Source of the DNA: CAXMST01 sp038206985 | Lineage (GTDB): Bacteria; Actinomycetota; Thermoleophilia; Solirubrobacterales; 70-9 | DNA length: 64,000 nucleotides | NCBI GenBank assembly: GCA_038206985.1 | Contig: JBBRAH010000012.1 | Coordinates: 11,500-75,499 of the forward strand | Direction of reading: 5' to 3' | Part shown: positions 1 to 9,165 of the stretch, piece by piece | Position numbering within the stretch: position 1 is the first letter of the stretch | How the letters are laid out: each line of letters starts with the position of its first letter | Made by a program: the position numbers and the translations under genes | The notes under the pieces: model-generated | What the model saw: only the letters and a program-made list of their open reading frames with translations | Databases searched by the model: none | Told to the model about the DNA's origin: nothing

Positions 1-2726
1 GTACCGACGGGCATGGCGTCGTCGCTCACACCGTCGTCGTAGCGCCCCTTGCCGTTGCCATCGCCCCCACTCGGGAGTTCCGGCGCGTCGTCGGGACCGT
101 CGCCGACCCGGGCGACCTCGTTCATCTCCGGGAATGGCGGAACCTTGCCCATGAGCTCGCGGATCCGGGCAGCCCGGGCACGATAGCCGGGTTCTCGCTC
201 CTTCCAGGCGATCAGCACGGGGGCGGCGATGAACAGGGACGAATAGGTACCCGAAATGAGGCCGACTGCCATCGCGAAGGCGAAGTCGGTCAGCGTCTCG
301 CCGCCGAAGATCATGATCACCGTCACCAGGAAGACGGTCGAGAGCCCGGTAATCAGGGATCGCGTCAAGACCTCGTTCAGCGAGCGGTTTGCGATCTGGG
401 CAAAGGTCGCTCGCGGCAGGCGCGGCACATTTTCACGTATGCGGTCGAAGACGATCACGCAGTCATAGAGTGAATAGCCGAGGATCGTCAGCAGCGCGGC
501 CACGGTGGCGCTCGAGACCTCGCGCCCGGCAAGTGAGTAGATGCCGGCAGTGATCAGGAGGTCGTGGACGACCGCGATGAGGACCGGGACCGCGTACTTG
601 GCCTCGAAGCGGAAGGCGACGTAGGCGCTGATCAGAATCAGCGAGAAGATGATCGCGTAGACAGCGCTGCGGGCGATCTGCTCGCCGAACGTCGGGCCCA
701 CTGTGTCGCTGTCGAACCCGCCCTCCGTCTCGTCCTCGGCGCCCAGAGCCAGCCCGAAGTCGTCGTCGAGTTGATCCTGGACCAGGCCCACCTGATCGGG
801 CTGCACGTCGGCCTGGATCTGGACCACGTTGTCACCGAACTCGGGCTCGGAGACCGCCTGGATCTTGGCCGAGTCAGCCTCTTCGACGCCCGCTGCGCTC
901 AGCGAAGAGCGCACCTCCTCGATCGATGCAGACTCGACCAGCGATGCCTTGATCCGGGTCCCTGACTCGAAATCGATCCCGAAGTTCAGCTGCGCCGTGG
1001 CGAAGGAGATCGCGCCGATCGCGAGAATCGCGCCCGAGGCGGAGAAGAACCACTTGCTGAGCCCGGCGAAATCAATTCCCCAGCGCTTCGTCCCGTCCCC
1101 GGCGCCGACGAACTTCGGGTCGGTGAGCAGGCGCGAGCGACCCAGCAGGCCGAGCACGGCCCGGGTGAAGACCACCGCGGTGAACAGGGAGACGAGCACG
1201 CCGATACCGAGCGTGAAGGCGAAGCCCTTGACCCCACCGGTGGCCAGCCCGAACAGCACGAACGCCGTCAGCAGCGTGATCACGTTGGCGTCGATGATCG
1301 TCCCGATGCCCTTGCGGTAGCCGGTGGTAATCGCACTCAGCATGGAATGGCCGCGCCCGGCTTCCTCCTTGATCCGCTCGAAGATGACGATGTTCGAGTC
1401 CGCGGCCACACCTATGGTCAGGATCAATCCCGCGATTCCCGGCAGCGTCAGCGTGATCGGGATCAACTTCATCATCGCGAAGAAGAAGATCGCGTAGACC
1501 ACCAGGCCGAGCGTGGCGACGAGGCCGAGGAAGCGGTAGTAGAAGAGCAGGAAGAGGACGACAAGGGCGAGACCGATCAGTCCGGCCAGCGTCGCCTGAT
1601 CGAGAGCCTGCTGGCCCAGGGTCGCTGAGATCGTGCTCTGGCTGACCAGGGTGAGGCTCACGGGCAGGGCGCCGATCCGCAGAGAGTTGGCCAGGTCCTG
1701 AGCCTCCTGGATCCCGAACCCACCCGAGATCTGGGCGCCGGTGCGTCCGTCGATACCGCTCGGGTTCTCAGCGGGGTCGATGACCGGCCGGGAGACGATC
1801 GAGTCATCGAGCACGATCGCGAACGAGTTCGGAGTCTGGCCGAGCGTCGCGAGTCCGCGCGTGGCGATCTCCGCCGTCACTTCCTGGAACTGCTGGCGCC
1901 CCTTGTCGGTGAAGTCGAAGGTGACGTTCGGCTGGTTGGTCTGCGGATCGAAGTTCTGCTCCGGGTTCCTGATGTCCTCGCCGGAGAGGCTCGGACGGTC
2001 TCTGAGAACCAGGTAGCGCTCGGCGCTGAGCTCGTCGCCGCTGCCGTCGCTGCTGGTCTGGTTCTGATCCTCGACGACGATCGTGCCCTGTGGCACCTCG
2101 ACGATCTCGACCTGGTCGTCGGGCAGTGCCAGGACGTCCGGCAGGCCCGTGAGGTCGGAGCGGGTGTCGTCGGGACCGCCGACGAGCTCCTTGGTCTCCT
2201 CGTTGAAGGCGTAGTAGCGGGCCCCGGTCGTCGTGCAGGCGTCCTGGAAGCACTCGGGCTTCTGCTTGGAGGCCAGCTTGACCGCGTCATAGATCCTCGC
2301 CGTGGAGTTGGCCGCGATCTCGTTCGGATCGATCGGCGGCTCGACTCCGCTCTGGAGCGGGATGATGTTCGGCTCGAGATCGTAGAAGTAGAGCTGTGCT
2401 GTGGTGCCGACCTGTTCCTGGGCACGCTGGATGTCCTGGACATCGGGCAGGTTGACCTGGATTGATGTCGCGCCGAGCTGGGAGATCTCCGGCTCCGCCA
2501 CACCGAGGGAGTCGACGCGATCGCGGACGATCTCGATCGCCCGCTGGATGTCGTCGGGCTGCGGGTCGGGGTTCTGCGGAGTCCCCTGCGCCTCGAAGAC
2601 GAGCTGGGTGCCGCCGCGCAGGTCGAGACCCAGCTTCGTGTCCTTCGTGAAGATCGCCGCCAGCGATCCGGCCAGCAGCAGGGAGACGAACAGGACCACC
2701 AGCACGTTTGTACGTCGGCTACCCAT
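1..2726 (-). CDS. secDF: Fused protein translocase subunit SecDF (3' end off window)
   Basis: Proton-driven accessory of the Sec translocon that helps pull secreted proteins across the membrane. Reading the minus strand from ATG at 2726 gives one uninterrupted frame to the window edge, about 908 codons with no stop. The SecD half comes first: N-terminal membrane anchor, the motif LGLDLRGGTQL, a large periplasmic domain, then membrane segments with the motif GVAADSNIVIFERIKEE. The SecF half follows without a break, with NFGIDFESGTRIKASL and GYSLYDCVIVFDRIREN. SecD and SecF are often separate genes, so this is a natural fusion. A charged Gly/Asp-rich tail is being read when the sequence ends. 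A zinc-ribbon protein lies 22 bp upstream in the place where yajC is often found. Confidence 0.93.
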   Translation of the reverse strand, partial: MGSRRTNVLVVLFVSLLLAGSLAAIFTKDTKLGLDLRGGTQLVFEAQGTPQNPDPQPDDIQRAIEIVRDRVDSLGVAEPEISQLGATSIQVNLPDVQDIQRAQEQVGTTAQLYFYDLEPNIIPLQSGVEPPIDPNEIAANSTARIYDAVKLASKQKPECFQDACTTTGARYYAFNEETKELVGGPDDTRSDLTGLPDVLALPDDQVEIVEVPQGTIVVEDQNQTSSDGSGDELSAERYLVLRDRPSLSGEDIRNPEQNFDPQTNQPNVTFDFTDKGRQQFQEVTAEIATRGLATLGQTPNSFAIVLDDSIVSRPVIDPAENPSGIDGRTGAQISGGFGIQEAQDLANSLRIGALPVSLTLVSQSTISATLGQQALDQATLAGLIGLALVVLFLLFYYRFLGLVATLGLVVYAIFFFAMMKLIPITLTLPGIAGLILTIGVAADSNIVIFERIKEEAGRGHSMLSAITTGYRKGIGTIIDANVITLLTAFVLFGLATGGVKGFAFTLGIGVLVSLFTAVVFTRAVLGLLGRSRLLTDPKFVGAGDGTKRWGIDFAGLSKWFFSASGAILAIGAISFATAQLNFGIDFESGTRIKASLVESASIEEVRSSLSAAGVEEADSAKIQAVSEPEFGDNVVQIQADVQPDQVGLVQDQLDDDFGLALGAEDETEGGFDSDTVGPTFGEQIARSAVYAIIFSLILISAYVAFRFEAKYAVPVLIAVVHDLLITAGIYSLAGREVSSATVAALLTILGYSLYDCVIVFDRIRENVPRLPRATFAQIANRSLNEVLTRSLITGLSTVFLVTVIMIFGGETLTDFAFAMAVGLISGTYSSLFIAAPVLIAWKEREPGYRARAARIRELMGKVPPFPEMNEVARVGDGPDDAPELPSGGDGNGKGRYDDGVSDDAMPVG

Positions 2727-2748
2727 GATCTCTCACCCCCTGCGCCGC

Positions 2749-3234
2749 CTACTCCGGCGTCAGCACGAGCAGCAGCCCGCCGTCGTCGTCGTAGGCAGGG
2801 AAGACATCGGCCACGGCCTTGGCCGGCAGATCGCCCTCGGCGTGGACTTCGACGCGCTTGCCGAGCGAGCGTACGCCCCACTCCAGGGTCGTCTCGATCG
2901 GATCGGTCTTGCCGTTGCTGTCGGTGTCGGCGCTCTCGCCGCCATCGCCCGGGTCGATCCATTCGAGTCCGAGCACATCGGTCACCGCGCGGCCGATGAC
3001 GTCCTCGTCGGTGAGCCCGGTCAGTTCGAAGCCACCGCGACCGACATCGAGCACGCGGCCCTGTTGGTCGCAGGTGAAGAACGCGGCGTCGGGGGCCGGG
3101 TAGTAGTCGTCGAGCAGCTCGAAGACGAAGCCGAAGCCGCATTTGGAGCAGCCCTTCGGGCGCGAACTCAGGCCGGCCTTGCGCTCGGCGCTCTGTTCGC
3201 GGTTACCGCAGTTCGGGCAGATGAAGAATGGCAC
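2749..3234 (-). CDS. Zinc-ribbon protein with PAS-like C-terminal domain
   Basis: Hypothetical protein of 161 residues, probably cytoplasmic. The N-terminus carries two CxxC pairs (CPNC at about residue 7, CSKC at about 31) that should form a zinc ribbon. A PAS-like region follows, with AAFFTCDQQGRVLDVGRGG and FELTGLTDEDVIGRAVTDV resembling the FxxDxxGRI and TGYxxEEVIG signatures of PAS folds. The start is GTG with no clear Shine-Dalgarno sequence. It sits between ruvB and secDF on the same strand, 22 bp before secDF, so co-transcription with secDF is likely. No catalytic residues were recognised. A sensor or adaptor role is inference only. Confidence 0.7.
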   Translation of the reverse strand: MPFFICPNCGNREQSAERKAGLSSRPKGCSKCGFGFVFELLDDYYPAPDAAFFTCDQQGRVLDVGRGGFELTGLTDEDVIGRAVTDVLGLEWIDPGDGGESADTDSNGKTDPIETTLEWGVRSLGKRVEVHAEGDLPAKAVADVFPAYDDDGGLLLVLTPE

Positions 3235-3304
3235 GGGAGGAAGGCTATTGAATCGAGGCCACGCACCCGGGCGGGAAGCTTCCCGCGGCGGTCCGGTCGC
3301 GCCC

Positions 3305-4369
3305 TTAGAACAGGCTCGCGGCCCCGTCCGGTACCGGGAGCCCGAGATGCGCGAAACCCCGCTCGGTGAGCACCCGTCCCCGCTGCGTCCGTTTGATCAA
3401 GCCCTGCTGGAGCAGGTAAGGCTCGTAGACATCCTCGATCGTGTCCTGCTCCTCGTCCACGGCGGCCGCCAGGGTCGAAAGCCCGACCGGGCCGCCGGAG
3501 AACTTCTCGGCGATCGCGCCGAGGATCGCCCGGTCGTGGCGATCGAGTCCGGCCGAGTCGACCTCGAGCATCTCGAGGGCCTCGTCGGCGATCTGTGCGG
3601 TCACGACGCCCGTGCCGCGCACCTCGGCGAAATCACGGACCCGCTTGAGCAGTCGGTTGGCCACTCGCGGCGTTCCGCGTGAGCGCGTCGCGATCGCGAT
3701 CGTGCCGGCGGGCTCGATCTCGACCCCGAGGATGCCCGCGGAGCGCTCGACGATCAGGGCCAGATCCGCCGGGTCGTAATGCTCGAGCCGGTGGCTGAGC
3801 CCGAAGCGGTCGCGCAACGGCGTGGTCAGCAGGCCGGCGCGGGTCGTGGCGCCAACGAGTGTGAAGTCCGGCAGATCGAGGGTCACGGTCCGTGCCCCGG
3901 CGCCCTGGCCGAGGACGACGGGGAGCTGGCGGTCCTCCATGGCGGGATAGAGCGTCTCCTCGATCGCGCGGTTGAGGCGGTGAATCTCGTCCACGAAAAA
4001 CACCGAGCCGGGCTCCAGGGTGGTGAGGAAGCTCGCGACGTCGGCCTTGCGCTCGAGGGCCGGGCCGGCGGTCTGCACCATCGGCACGCCGAGCTCCGCG
4101 GCGATGATCGTCGCCAACGAGGTCTTGCCGAGCCCCGGCGGACCCGCGAGCAGAACGTGATCGAGCGGCTCGCCGCGCTGCTTAGCGGCGGCGATGAAGA
4201 TCTCGAGCTGACCGGTGACCTGCTCCTGGTTGACGAAATCGCCCAGCGTCCTGGGTCGCAGGCTGCGATCGAGGTCCTCCTCCCCGCTCTCGATTCGAGC
4301 GTCGGCGATCCGGGGCTCCGCGTCCGCTTCCGCGGCGGCCTGGTTCAGGGGGATGCGCTTTACCGACAT
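3305..4369 (-). CDS. ruvB: Holliday junction branch migration ATPase RuvB
   Basis: AAA+ motor that drives branch migration of Holliday junctions together with RuvA. The 354 residues match the family size. Visible motifs are the Walker A GPPGLGKTSLA, Walker B VFFVDEIHRLN, the sensor segment LVGATTRAGLL, and the C-terminal winged helix beginning GPVGLSTLAAAVDEEQDTIEDVYEPYL. ATG start. It is the last gene of ruvC-ruvA-ruvB, 12 bp after ruvA. No LexA-like site was seen in front of ruvC, so SOS control of this operon is not supported here. Confidence 0.98.
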   Translation of the reverse strand: MSVKRIPLNQAAAEADAEPRIADARIESGEEDLDRSLRPRTLGDFVNQEQVTGQLEIFIAAAKQRGEPLDHVLLAGPPGLGKTSLATIIAAELGVPMVQTAGPALERKADVASFLTTLEPGSVFFVDEIHRLNRAIEETLYPAMEDRQLPVVLGQGAGARTVTLDLPDFTLVGATTRAGLLTTPLRDRFGLSHRLEHYDPADLALIVERSAGILGVEIEPAGTIAIATRSRGTPRVANRLLKRVRDFAEVRGTGVVTAQIADEALEMLEVDSAGLDRHDRAILGAIAEKFSGGPVGLSTLAAAVDEEQDTIEDVYEPYLLQQGLIKRTQRGRVLTERGFAHLGLPVPDGAASLF

Positions 4370-4381
4370 GCGGACCCCAAT

Positions 4382-4996
4382 CTAGATCGCGGTCCGGTCA
4401 GCCCCGGCGCCCGCGGCGCCGCGGAGGGCGGAGCTCAGCAGATCCTCGGCGCTCGTACCGGTTGCCGCGGCAAGAAGTCGCTCCGCCTCCACAGGCGTGT
4501 AGCCGAGCCCGAGCAGGCCCTCGCGGGCCTCCTCGCGGGCGCCGCCCGGGGCAGCGGACTTGCCGGCCGCGTCGGGCACGCTCTCCTCGAGTTCGGCTCT
4601 CACGCGCTCACGAAGCTCGACGATGATCCGCTCCGCGGTCCGCTTGCCGATCCCCGGTACGGCCTGGAAGCGCTTCGCGTCGCTGCCGGCGATCGCCCGG
4701 ATCAGCTCGCGCGGCGGCCCGTCGGAGAGCGCTGCGAGCGCCACCTTGGGCCCGACGCCGGAGACCGAGATGAGCGAGAGGAAAAGATCCCGCTCCTCCT
4801 CGCTGGCGAAGCCGAAGAGCGTCATCGAGTCGTCGCGGACGATCAGGTGGGCGTGCAGCACGGCGTGCTTGCCGGTGGCGGGCACGGCGCGGAGGGTCTC
4901 GCTGGAAACAGAGAGCCGGTAGCCCACTCCCATCGCATCGATGACCACGTGATCGGGCCGGCGCACGAGCACCTCGCCGCTGACCGAGGCGATCAC
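4382..4996 (-). CDS. ruvA: Holliday junction DNA helicase subunit RuvA
   Basis: Tetrameric protein that binds four-way junction DNA and loads RuvB. It has 204 residues, the normal length. The N-terminal OB-fold starts MIASVSGEVLVRRPDHVVID. Tandem helix-hairpin-helix motifs follow (SVSGVGPKVALAALS and AVPGIGKRTAERIIVEL). The C-terminal three-helix domain that contacts RuvB begins around LGYTPVEAERLL. The ATG overlaps the ruvC stop by 4 bp, indicating translational coupling. Confidence 0.98.
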   Translation of the reverse strand: MIASVSGEVLVRRPDHVVIDAMGVGYRLSVSSETLRAVPATGKHAVLHAHLIVRDDSMTLFGFASEEERDLFLSLISVSGVGPKVALAALSDGPPRELIRAIAGSDAKRFQAVPGIGKRTAERIIVELRERVRAELEESVPDAAGKSAAPGGAREEAREGLLGLGYTPVEAERLLAAATGTSAEDLLSSALRGAAGAGADRTAI

Positions 4997-5538
4997 GAGA
5001 GCATCGCCGCCCTGCCCGGCCCGGCGCCGCTTTCGGGCTGCGGGGTACGGGTGACGCTGATCATCGCCGGCGACTGGGCCGCGTGGCAGATACCGACCGC
5101 AAGTGCGTCGGCGGCGTGCTCGGAGGTGGGGACCGAGGTGAGGCCGAGCAGGGAGCCGACCATGCGCTTGACCTGTTCCTTGTCGGCACCACCACTTCCG
5201 CAGACGGCCATCTTCACCGCCTGCGGGGTGTAGTCGAAGCAGGGAATCCGACGTTGCGCCGCGGCCAGCATCACGACTCCGCGTGCCTGCCCGACGCCCA
5301 TCGCCGAACCGACGTTCTTGCCGAAGTAGAGGCGCTCGAGCGCCAGCGCCTCAGGCTCGTGCCAGTCCAGCAACTCGGCCATGGAGTCATGGATCTGGGC
5401 GAGCCGCTGCTCGATCGACGGTCCGCTCGGGGCCTCGACGACCCCGCCGTCGATCGCCGTCATCCGCGAGCCGGAAACCCGCAACACGCCGAATCCGGTG
5501 TTGGCCAGGCCGGGGTCGATTCCCATAACGATTCGCAT
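4993..5538 (-). CDS. ruvC: Crossover junction endodeoxyribonuclease RuvC
   Basis: Resolves Holliday junctions by paired nicking. The catalytic acidic residues are visible: Asp in GIDPGLANTGFGV, Glu in LALERLYFGKN, and the C-terminal Asp in SEHAADALAVGICH. At 181 residues it is of usual length with a short Ser/Pro-rich tail. It heads the ruvC-ruvA-ruvB operon and is divergent from the methyltransferase-like gene starting at 5589. The shared upstream region is only 50 bp. Confidence 0.97.
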   Translation of the reverse strand: MRIVMGIDPGLANTGFGVLRVSGSRMTAIDGGVVEAPSGPSIEQRLAQIHDSMAELLDWHEPEALALERLYFGKNVGSAMGVGQARGVVMLAAAQRRIPCFDYTPQAVKMAVCGSGGADKEQVKRMVGSLLGLTSVPTSEHAADALAVGICHAAQSPAMISVTRTPQPESGAGPGRAAMLS

Positions 5539-5588
5539 CCGATACTGATTCTGCGCCCCGCCCCGGATGCCTTCCCCGGAGCACTATC

Positions 5589-6398
5589 GTGCCGCGGGTG
5601 GGCAAGCTGCGACAAACCGCCGTCAAGGGGCTCCTGCAGTGGCGCGCGAGCTATGGCTCGCGCAGCGGAGAAGCGGGGATGCCGCCACACCTCGAGCGCG
5701 ATCTGAGCGAGTCCTTCGGGTCCTACTGGCGCCGCCGAGCCGACCACCACAGCAACGACAGCTGGGCCGGGGTGCCGATGTCGAAGTTCCCCGAGGATCT
5801 GCGCACCTACCAGCATCTTCTCTGGGAGTCCCGCGCCGACACCGTGATCGAGGTCGGAACGAAATGGGGTGGCAGCCTCCTCTGGTTCCGGGATCAGTTG
5901 CGCACCAACGCCTCCTACGGACGGATCGCCTCGCCGGCCGTAGTCGGACTCGACTTGATCACCGGCCCGGCCGAGACCACGCTGGACCGCGCCGATCCGA
6001 CCTGGCGCGAGCAGATTACCTTGATCGAAGGCGACATGAACGAGGCGGCGACACTGAGCCGGATTCGTGCTGCCCTCCCCGCTGATGCCCGCTGCTTGAT
6101 CGTCGAGGACTCCGCTCACACCGGCGAGACGACCCGCGCCGCGCTCGATGCGCTCTCGCCCCTGGTCCCGACCGGCGGCTACTTCGTGGTCGAGGACGGG
6201 ATCGTCGACGTGCCCGAGGTTCACCCCGAGCCGCCGCTGATCATCCAGACAGGAATCCGCACCGGTGGCGTGCTTGCGGCGATCGACGAGTGGCTGCAGA
6301 CCGACCAGGGCGCGGAGTTCAAGCTGCGCCCGGACCTCGAGCTCTACGGCATCACGAGTAACCCCGGTGGGTTTCTGCAGCGAGCTGAGATGGAGTAG
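5589..6398 (+). CDS. CmcI-family methyltransferase-like protein
   Basis: Resembles the CmcI/rhamnosyl O-methyltransferase family, which has a Rossmann-type methyltransferase fold and acts on sugars or antibiotic precursors. The motif VIEVGTKWGGSLLWFRDQL (about residue 85) is the SAM-binding glycine-rich loop. VVGLDLITG, LIEGDMNEAA, LIVEDSAHTGE and GGYFVVEDGIVD follow in family order, including the acidic metal-site residues. The GTG start at 5589 gives 269 residues; ATG at 5679 is an alternative that drops a basic N-terminus. It is isolated between divergent ruvC and convergent yebC. The substrate is unknown. Confidence 0.8.
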   Translation: MPRVGKLRQTAVKGLLQWRASYGSRSGEAGMPPHLERDLSESFGSYWRRRADHHSNDSWAGVPMSKFPEDLRTYQHLLWESRADTVIEVGTKWGGSLLWFRDQLRTNASYGRIASPAVVGLDLITGPAETTLDRADPTWREQITLIEGDMNEAATLSRIRAALPADARCLIVEDSAHTGETTRAALDALSPLVPTGGYFVVEDGIVDVPEVHPEPPLIIQTGIRTGGVLAAIDEWLQTDQGAEFKLRPDLELYGITSNPGGFLQRAEME

Positions 6399-6407
6399 CA
6401 GGACCCG

Positions 6408-7157
6408 CTAGGCGGCCAGCTGCTCGAGGATCTCCGCGGGGATGTCGAAATTGGCGTGGACCTCGTCGACGTCGTCGTGGTCATCGAGGGCCTCGACGAG
6501 GCGCAGGAGCTTGCGCGCGTCGGCCTCCTCGATCTCGACGGTGGTCGTCGGTTCCATCGTGACCTCGGCGGAGGCGATTTCGATGCCCTCCTGCTCGAGG
6601 GCGTCCCGCACGGAGCGCAGGTCGGAGGCGGCGGTCAGGACGCGCAGCTCGTCGCCGTCGGCGACTACGTCGTCGGCGCCGGCATCGATCGCGATGATCA
6701 GATCATCCTCGGAGTGCGTGGCCGCATCGACCCTGATGATCCCGCGCTTCTCGAACATCCAGGCGACGGAGTTCGGCTCGCCCAGGTTGCCGCCGTGGCG
6801 GTCGAAGGCGTGGCGCACCTCGGCGCCGGTCCGATTGCGGTTGTCAGACAGCGCCTCGACCAGGATCGCCGCGCCTCCAGGCCCGTAGCCCTCGTAGAGG
6901 ATCCGCTCGATCGTGTCGGCGTCGGTGCCTTCGCCGGTTCCCCGGTCGATCGCCCGCTGGATGTTGTCCTTGGGCATCGAGAACCCGCGGGCCTTCTCGA
7001 TTGCGGTGGCCAGCGAGGGATTGCCGTCAGGGTCGCCGCCGCCCTCGCGCGCCGCGACCGAGATCGCCCGTGCGAGCTTGGTGAACATCTTGCCGCGCTT
7101 GGCGTCGGTTGCCGCCTTCTTGTGCTTGATCGATGACCATTTGGAGTGTCCGGACAT
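6408..7157 (-). CDS. yebC: YebC/TACO1-family translation or transcription regulator
   Basis: Belongs to the conserved YebC family, shown in some bacteria to assist ribosomes at proline stretches and in others to act as a transcription regulator. The signature N-terminus MSGHSKWSSIKHKKAATDAK is complete. The domain with EGYGPGGAAILVEALSDNRNRT and the acidic C-terminus are typical, and 249 residues is the normal length. In many bacteria yebC lies next to ruvCAB. Here it is on the same strand, separated by the CmcI-like gene. ATG start. Confidence 0.95.
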   Translation of the reverse strand: MSGHSKWSSIKHKKAATDAKRGKMFTKLARAISVAAREGGGDPDGNPSLATAIEKARGFSMPKDNIQRAIDRGTGEGTDADTIERILYEGYGPGGAAILVEALSDNRNRTGAEVRHAFDRHGGNLGEPNSVAWMFEKRGIIRVDAATHSEDDLIIAIDAGADDVVADGDELRVLTAASDLRSVRDALEQEGIEIASAEVTMEPTTTVEIEEADARKLLRLVEALDDHDDVDEVHANFDIPAEILEQLAA

Positions 7158-7210
7158 GGCTCGATGTTATCGACGGCGCTCGCGTCTGCAGCCGGACTGC
7201 AACGAGCGAA

Positions 7211-7240
7211 GGCCGGACCCCGCCCCCGCGTGATCCGGCC
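7211..7240 (-). terminator. Possible terminator after the pdxS-pdxT-M29 operon
   Basis: Inverted repeat GGCCGGA...TCCGGCC, 7 bp arms with a 16-nt loop, about 190 bp beyond the M29 peptidase stop on the minus strand and before yebC. The downstream tract on the minus strand is only partly T-rich (TTCGCTCGTT), so this is a weak call. Confidence 0.35.
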
Positions 7241-7432
7241 TCCATTGCGTCCTCGCATCCCTCCCCGAAGACAGTCACCTCGTAGTCCCGTACGGATGGC
7301 GTCTGGCTAAAGCGTGTCGGCATTGGGGAAAACCCCATCGGTCCAGCAAAGTTGCGCGCCCGGGCGGCCCGCCCGAGGCGCTTAATCTTGGCTCAATCTG
7401 AGACCGGCGCGGAGCCCGTCCCGGCTCCCGCT

Positions 7433-8536
7433 TCAGACGACGAAACGGCCGTCTTGCTGCAGCAGCTCGCCGTCCACGGTGATGCTGCCGCCCCTGCGCA
7501 GGTCGCAGATCATGTCCCAGTGAATCGCCGATTCGTTGACGCCGCCGGTGTCGGGGTAGCTCTTGCCGACAGCCAGGTGCACGGTACCGCCGATCTTCTC
7601 GTCGAGGAGGATCTCCCCCGTCCCCTCACTGATCCCGTAGTTGGTGCCGATCCCGAGCTCACCGAGACGCCGGGCGCCATCATCCGTGTCGAGCATCTGG
7701 ATCAGGAAGTCCTCGCCCCGCTCGGCGCTCGCATCGACCACCTTGCCCGCCTCGAAGCGGAAGCGGACCCCGGCGACCTCGCGGCCCGCGTATGTCGCCG
7801 GCAGGTGGAAGCTCACCTCGCCCTCGGCGGAGTCCTCGACGGGCCCTGTGAAGAACTCCCCGTCAGGCATGTTGTGCTTGCCGTCGGCGGCGATGAAGTG
7901 ACGCCCGGCGACATTCAGCTTCAGGTCGGTGCCCGGGCCGGTGATGTGGACCTCCTCGCGGCCCTCGATCCACCCGGCGAGGCGATGCGTCTCCTCCGAG
8001 GCCCTCTTCCAGGCCGCGACCGGATCCTCCTGGTCGGCGAGGCAGGCGCGGAAGTAGAAGTCCTCATAGGCATCGAGGCTCATCGCCGCACCCGAGGCGT
8101 AGGCGTTGGTCGGGAAGATCGTCAGCGCCCAGCGGTGCTCGCCCTCGGCGGCCCGCTTCATCATCGCCCCCATCAGTGGCGCCATCGCCTTCTGGCGCAA
8201 AGTCTGCCGCGCCGGGTCGATCGCCGACATCTCGCGGGTGTTCTGGGAGGCCATCAGGCGGAGGCGGACGTCCGACTCCTCGGCGATCCAGCGGGTCGTG
8301 GGTGAGATCCATTCGATCTGGGCGTCGCTCGCGCGCTCGAAGAAGGCCGCGCTCGCCCCGTCGAAGTCCATCGCCACGATCGGGTTGCCGCCGGCGTCGA
8401 GCACCTGCTCGTAGACCGAGCGCACCAGCGGCTCGGCCACGGTCGGGCCCTCGATCACGCAGACATCGCCGGGCTTGACCGCCGCCGAATGCTGGACCAG
8501 GATCCGGGCAAGGTTCTCGACCCTCGGGTCTCTCAT
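7433..8536 (-). CDS. M29 family aminopeptidase
   Basis: Metal-dependent aminopeptidase of the AmpS/aminopeptidase T family (MEROPS M29), releasing N-terminal residues from peptides in the cytoplasm. The protein has 367 residues, normal for the family. Typical segments are VKPGDVCVIEGPTVAEPLVR at the N-terminus, the metal-site region MPDGEFFTGPVEDSAEGEV with its conserved Glu residues, and the C-terminal GIGTNYGISEGTGEILLDEK followed by HLAVGKSYPDTGG. The ATG overlaps the pdxT stop by 4 bp and the pdxT end supplies a strong GAGGAGG ribosome site, so it is the last gene of the pdxS-pdxT operon. Confidence 0.92.
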   Translation of the reverse strand: MRDPRVENLARILVQHSAAVKPGDVCVIEGPTVAEPLVRSVYEQVLDAGGNPIVAMDFDGASAAFFERASDAQIEWISPTTRWIAEESDVRLRLMASQNTREMSAIDPARQTLRQKAMAPLMGAMMKRAAEGEHRWALTIFPTNAYASGAAMSLDAYEDFYFRACLADQEDPVAAWKRASEETHRLAGWIEGREEVHITGPGTDLKLNVAGRHFIAADGKHNMPDGEFFTGPVEDSAEGEVSFHLPATYAGREVAGVRFRFEAGKVVDASAERGEDFLIQMLDTDDGARRLGELGIGTNYGISEGTGEILLDEKIGGTVHLAVGKSYPDTGGVNESAIHWDMICDLRRGGSITVDGELLQQDGRFVV

Positions 8537-9165
8537 CTGTTCGCCTCCTCGTTGCCGGGTGCGCCGAGGCGCTCACGCGCTCCGGTCGCGAATGCCATCA
8601 ACAGCGCGTGTATGCGCGAATCCTCGCCGAGCTCAGGGTGGAAGGAGCAGGCCAGCACCGGGCCCTGACGGACCGCGACGGGGTGTCCATCCCACTCGCC
8701 CAGAACCTCGAGCTCCGGGCCGCAGTCCTCCATCCAGGGCGCCCTGATGAACACCGCGGTGATCGGTTCAGGGCCGATCCCCTCGATCGGAACTTCGGCC
8801 TCGAAGCTCTGCAGCTGGCGACCGAACGCGTTGCGCCGGGCGAGACCGTCGAGCAGGCCGAGATGCTCGCGGTCGCAGACGATCATCCCGGCGCAGGTGC
8901 CGAGCACAGGCCTGCCACCTGAGGCGAGCTCGCGGATCGGCTCCGCAAGCTGGTCGCGATCGATCGCCTTGCTGATCGTGGTGCTCTCGCCGCCCGGGAT
9001 CACGAGCCCGTCGAGGCCCTCGAAGTCACGCGGCAGGCGCACCTCACAGGGGACGCCGCCCAGGGAGGTGATCATCGCGGCGTGCGCGGCGAAGTCGCCC
9101 TGGCAGGCGAGCACGCCGATCCGCAGTTCGCGGTCCCGATCTGAGCCTTGTGGGGCCGCCCGCAC
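8533..9165 (-). CDS. pdxT: Pyridoxal 5'-phosphate synthase glutaminase subunit PdxT
   Basis: Hydrolyses glutamine and channels ammonia to PdxS for pyridoxal phosphate synthesis. A class-I glutamine amidotransferase is recognisable: GVLACQGDFAAHAAMI at the start, the oxyanion strand LVIPGGESTTISK, the nucleophile Cys in VLGTCAGMIV, and the catalytic His-x-Glu in CSFHPELGED. It has 210 residues. The GTG start shares one base with the pdxS stop (TAGTG), implying tight coupling. The first 12 residues before ELRIGVLACQG are extra relative to the core fold. Confidence 0.96.
   Translation of the reverse strand: MRAAPQGSDRDRELRIGVLACQGDFAAHAAMITSLGGVPCEVRLPRDFEGLDGLVIPGGESTTISKAIDRDQLAEPIRELASGGRPVLGTCAGMIVCDREHLGLLDGLARRNAFGRQLQSFEAEVPIEGIGPEPITAVFIRAPWMEDCGPELEVLGEWDGHPVAVRQGPVLACSFHPELGEDSRIHALLMAFATGARERLGAPGNEEANR

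Noticed and set aside
7324..7338. TGGGG-AAAA-CCCCA hairpin in the yebC upstream region
   Set aside because: Only five base pairs and no associated regulatory signal or T-tract.
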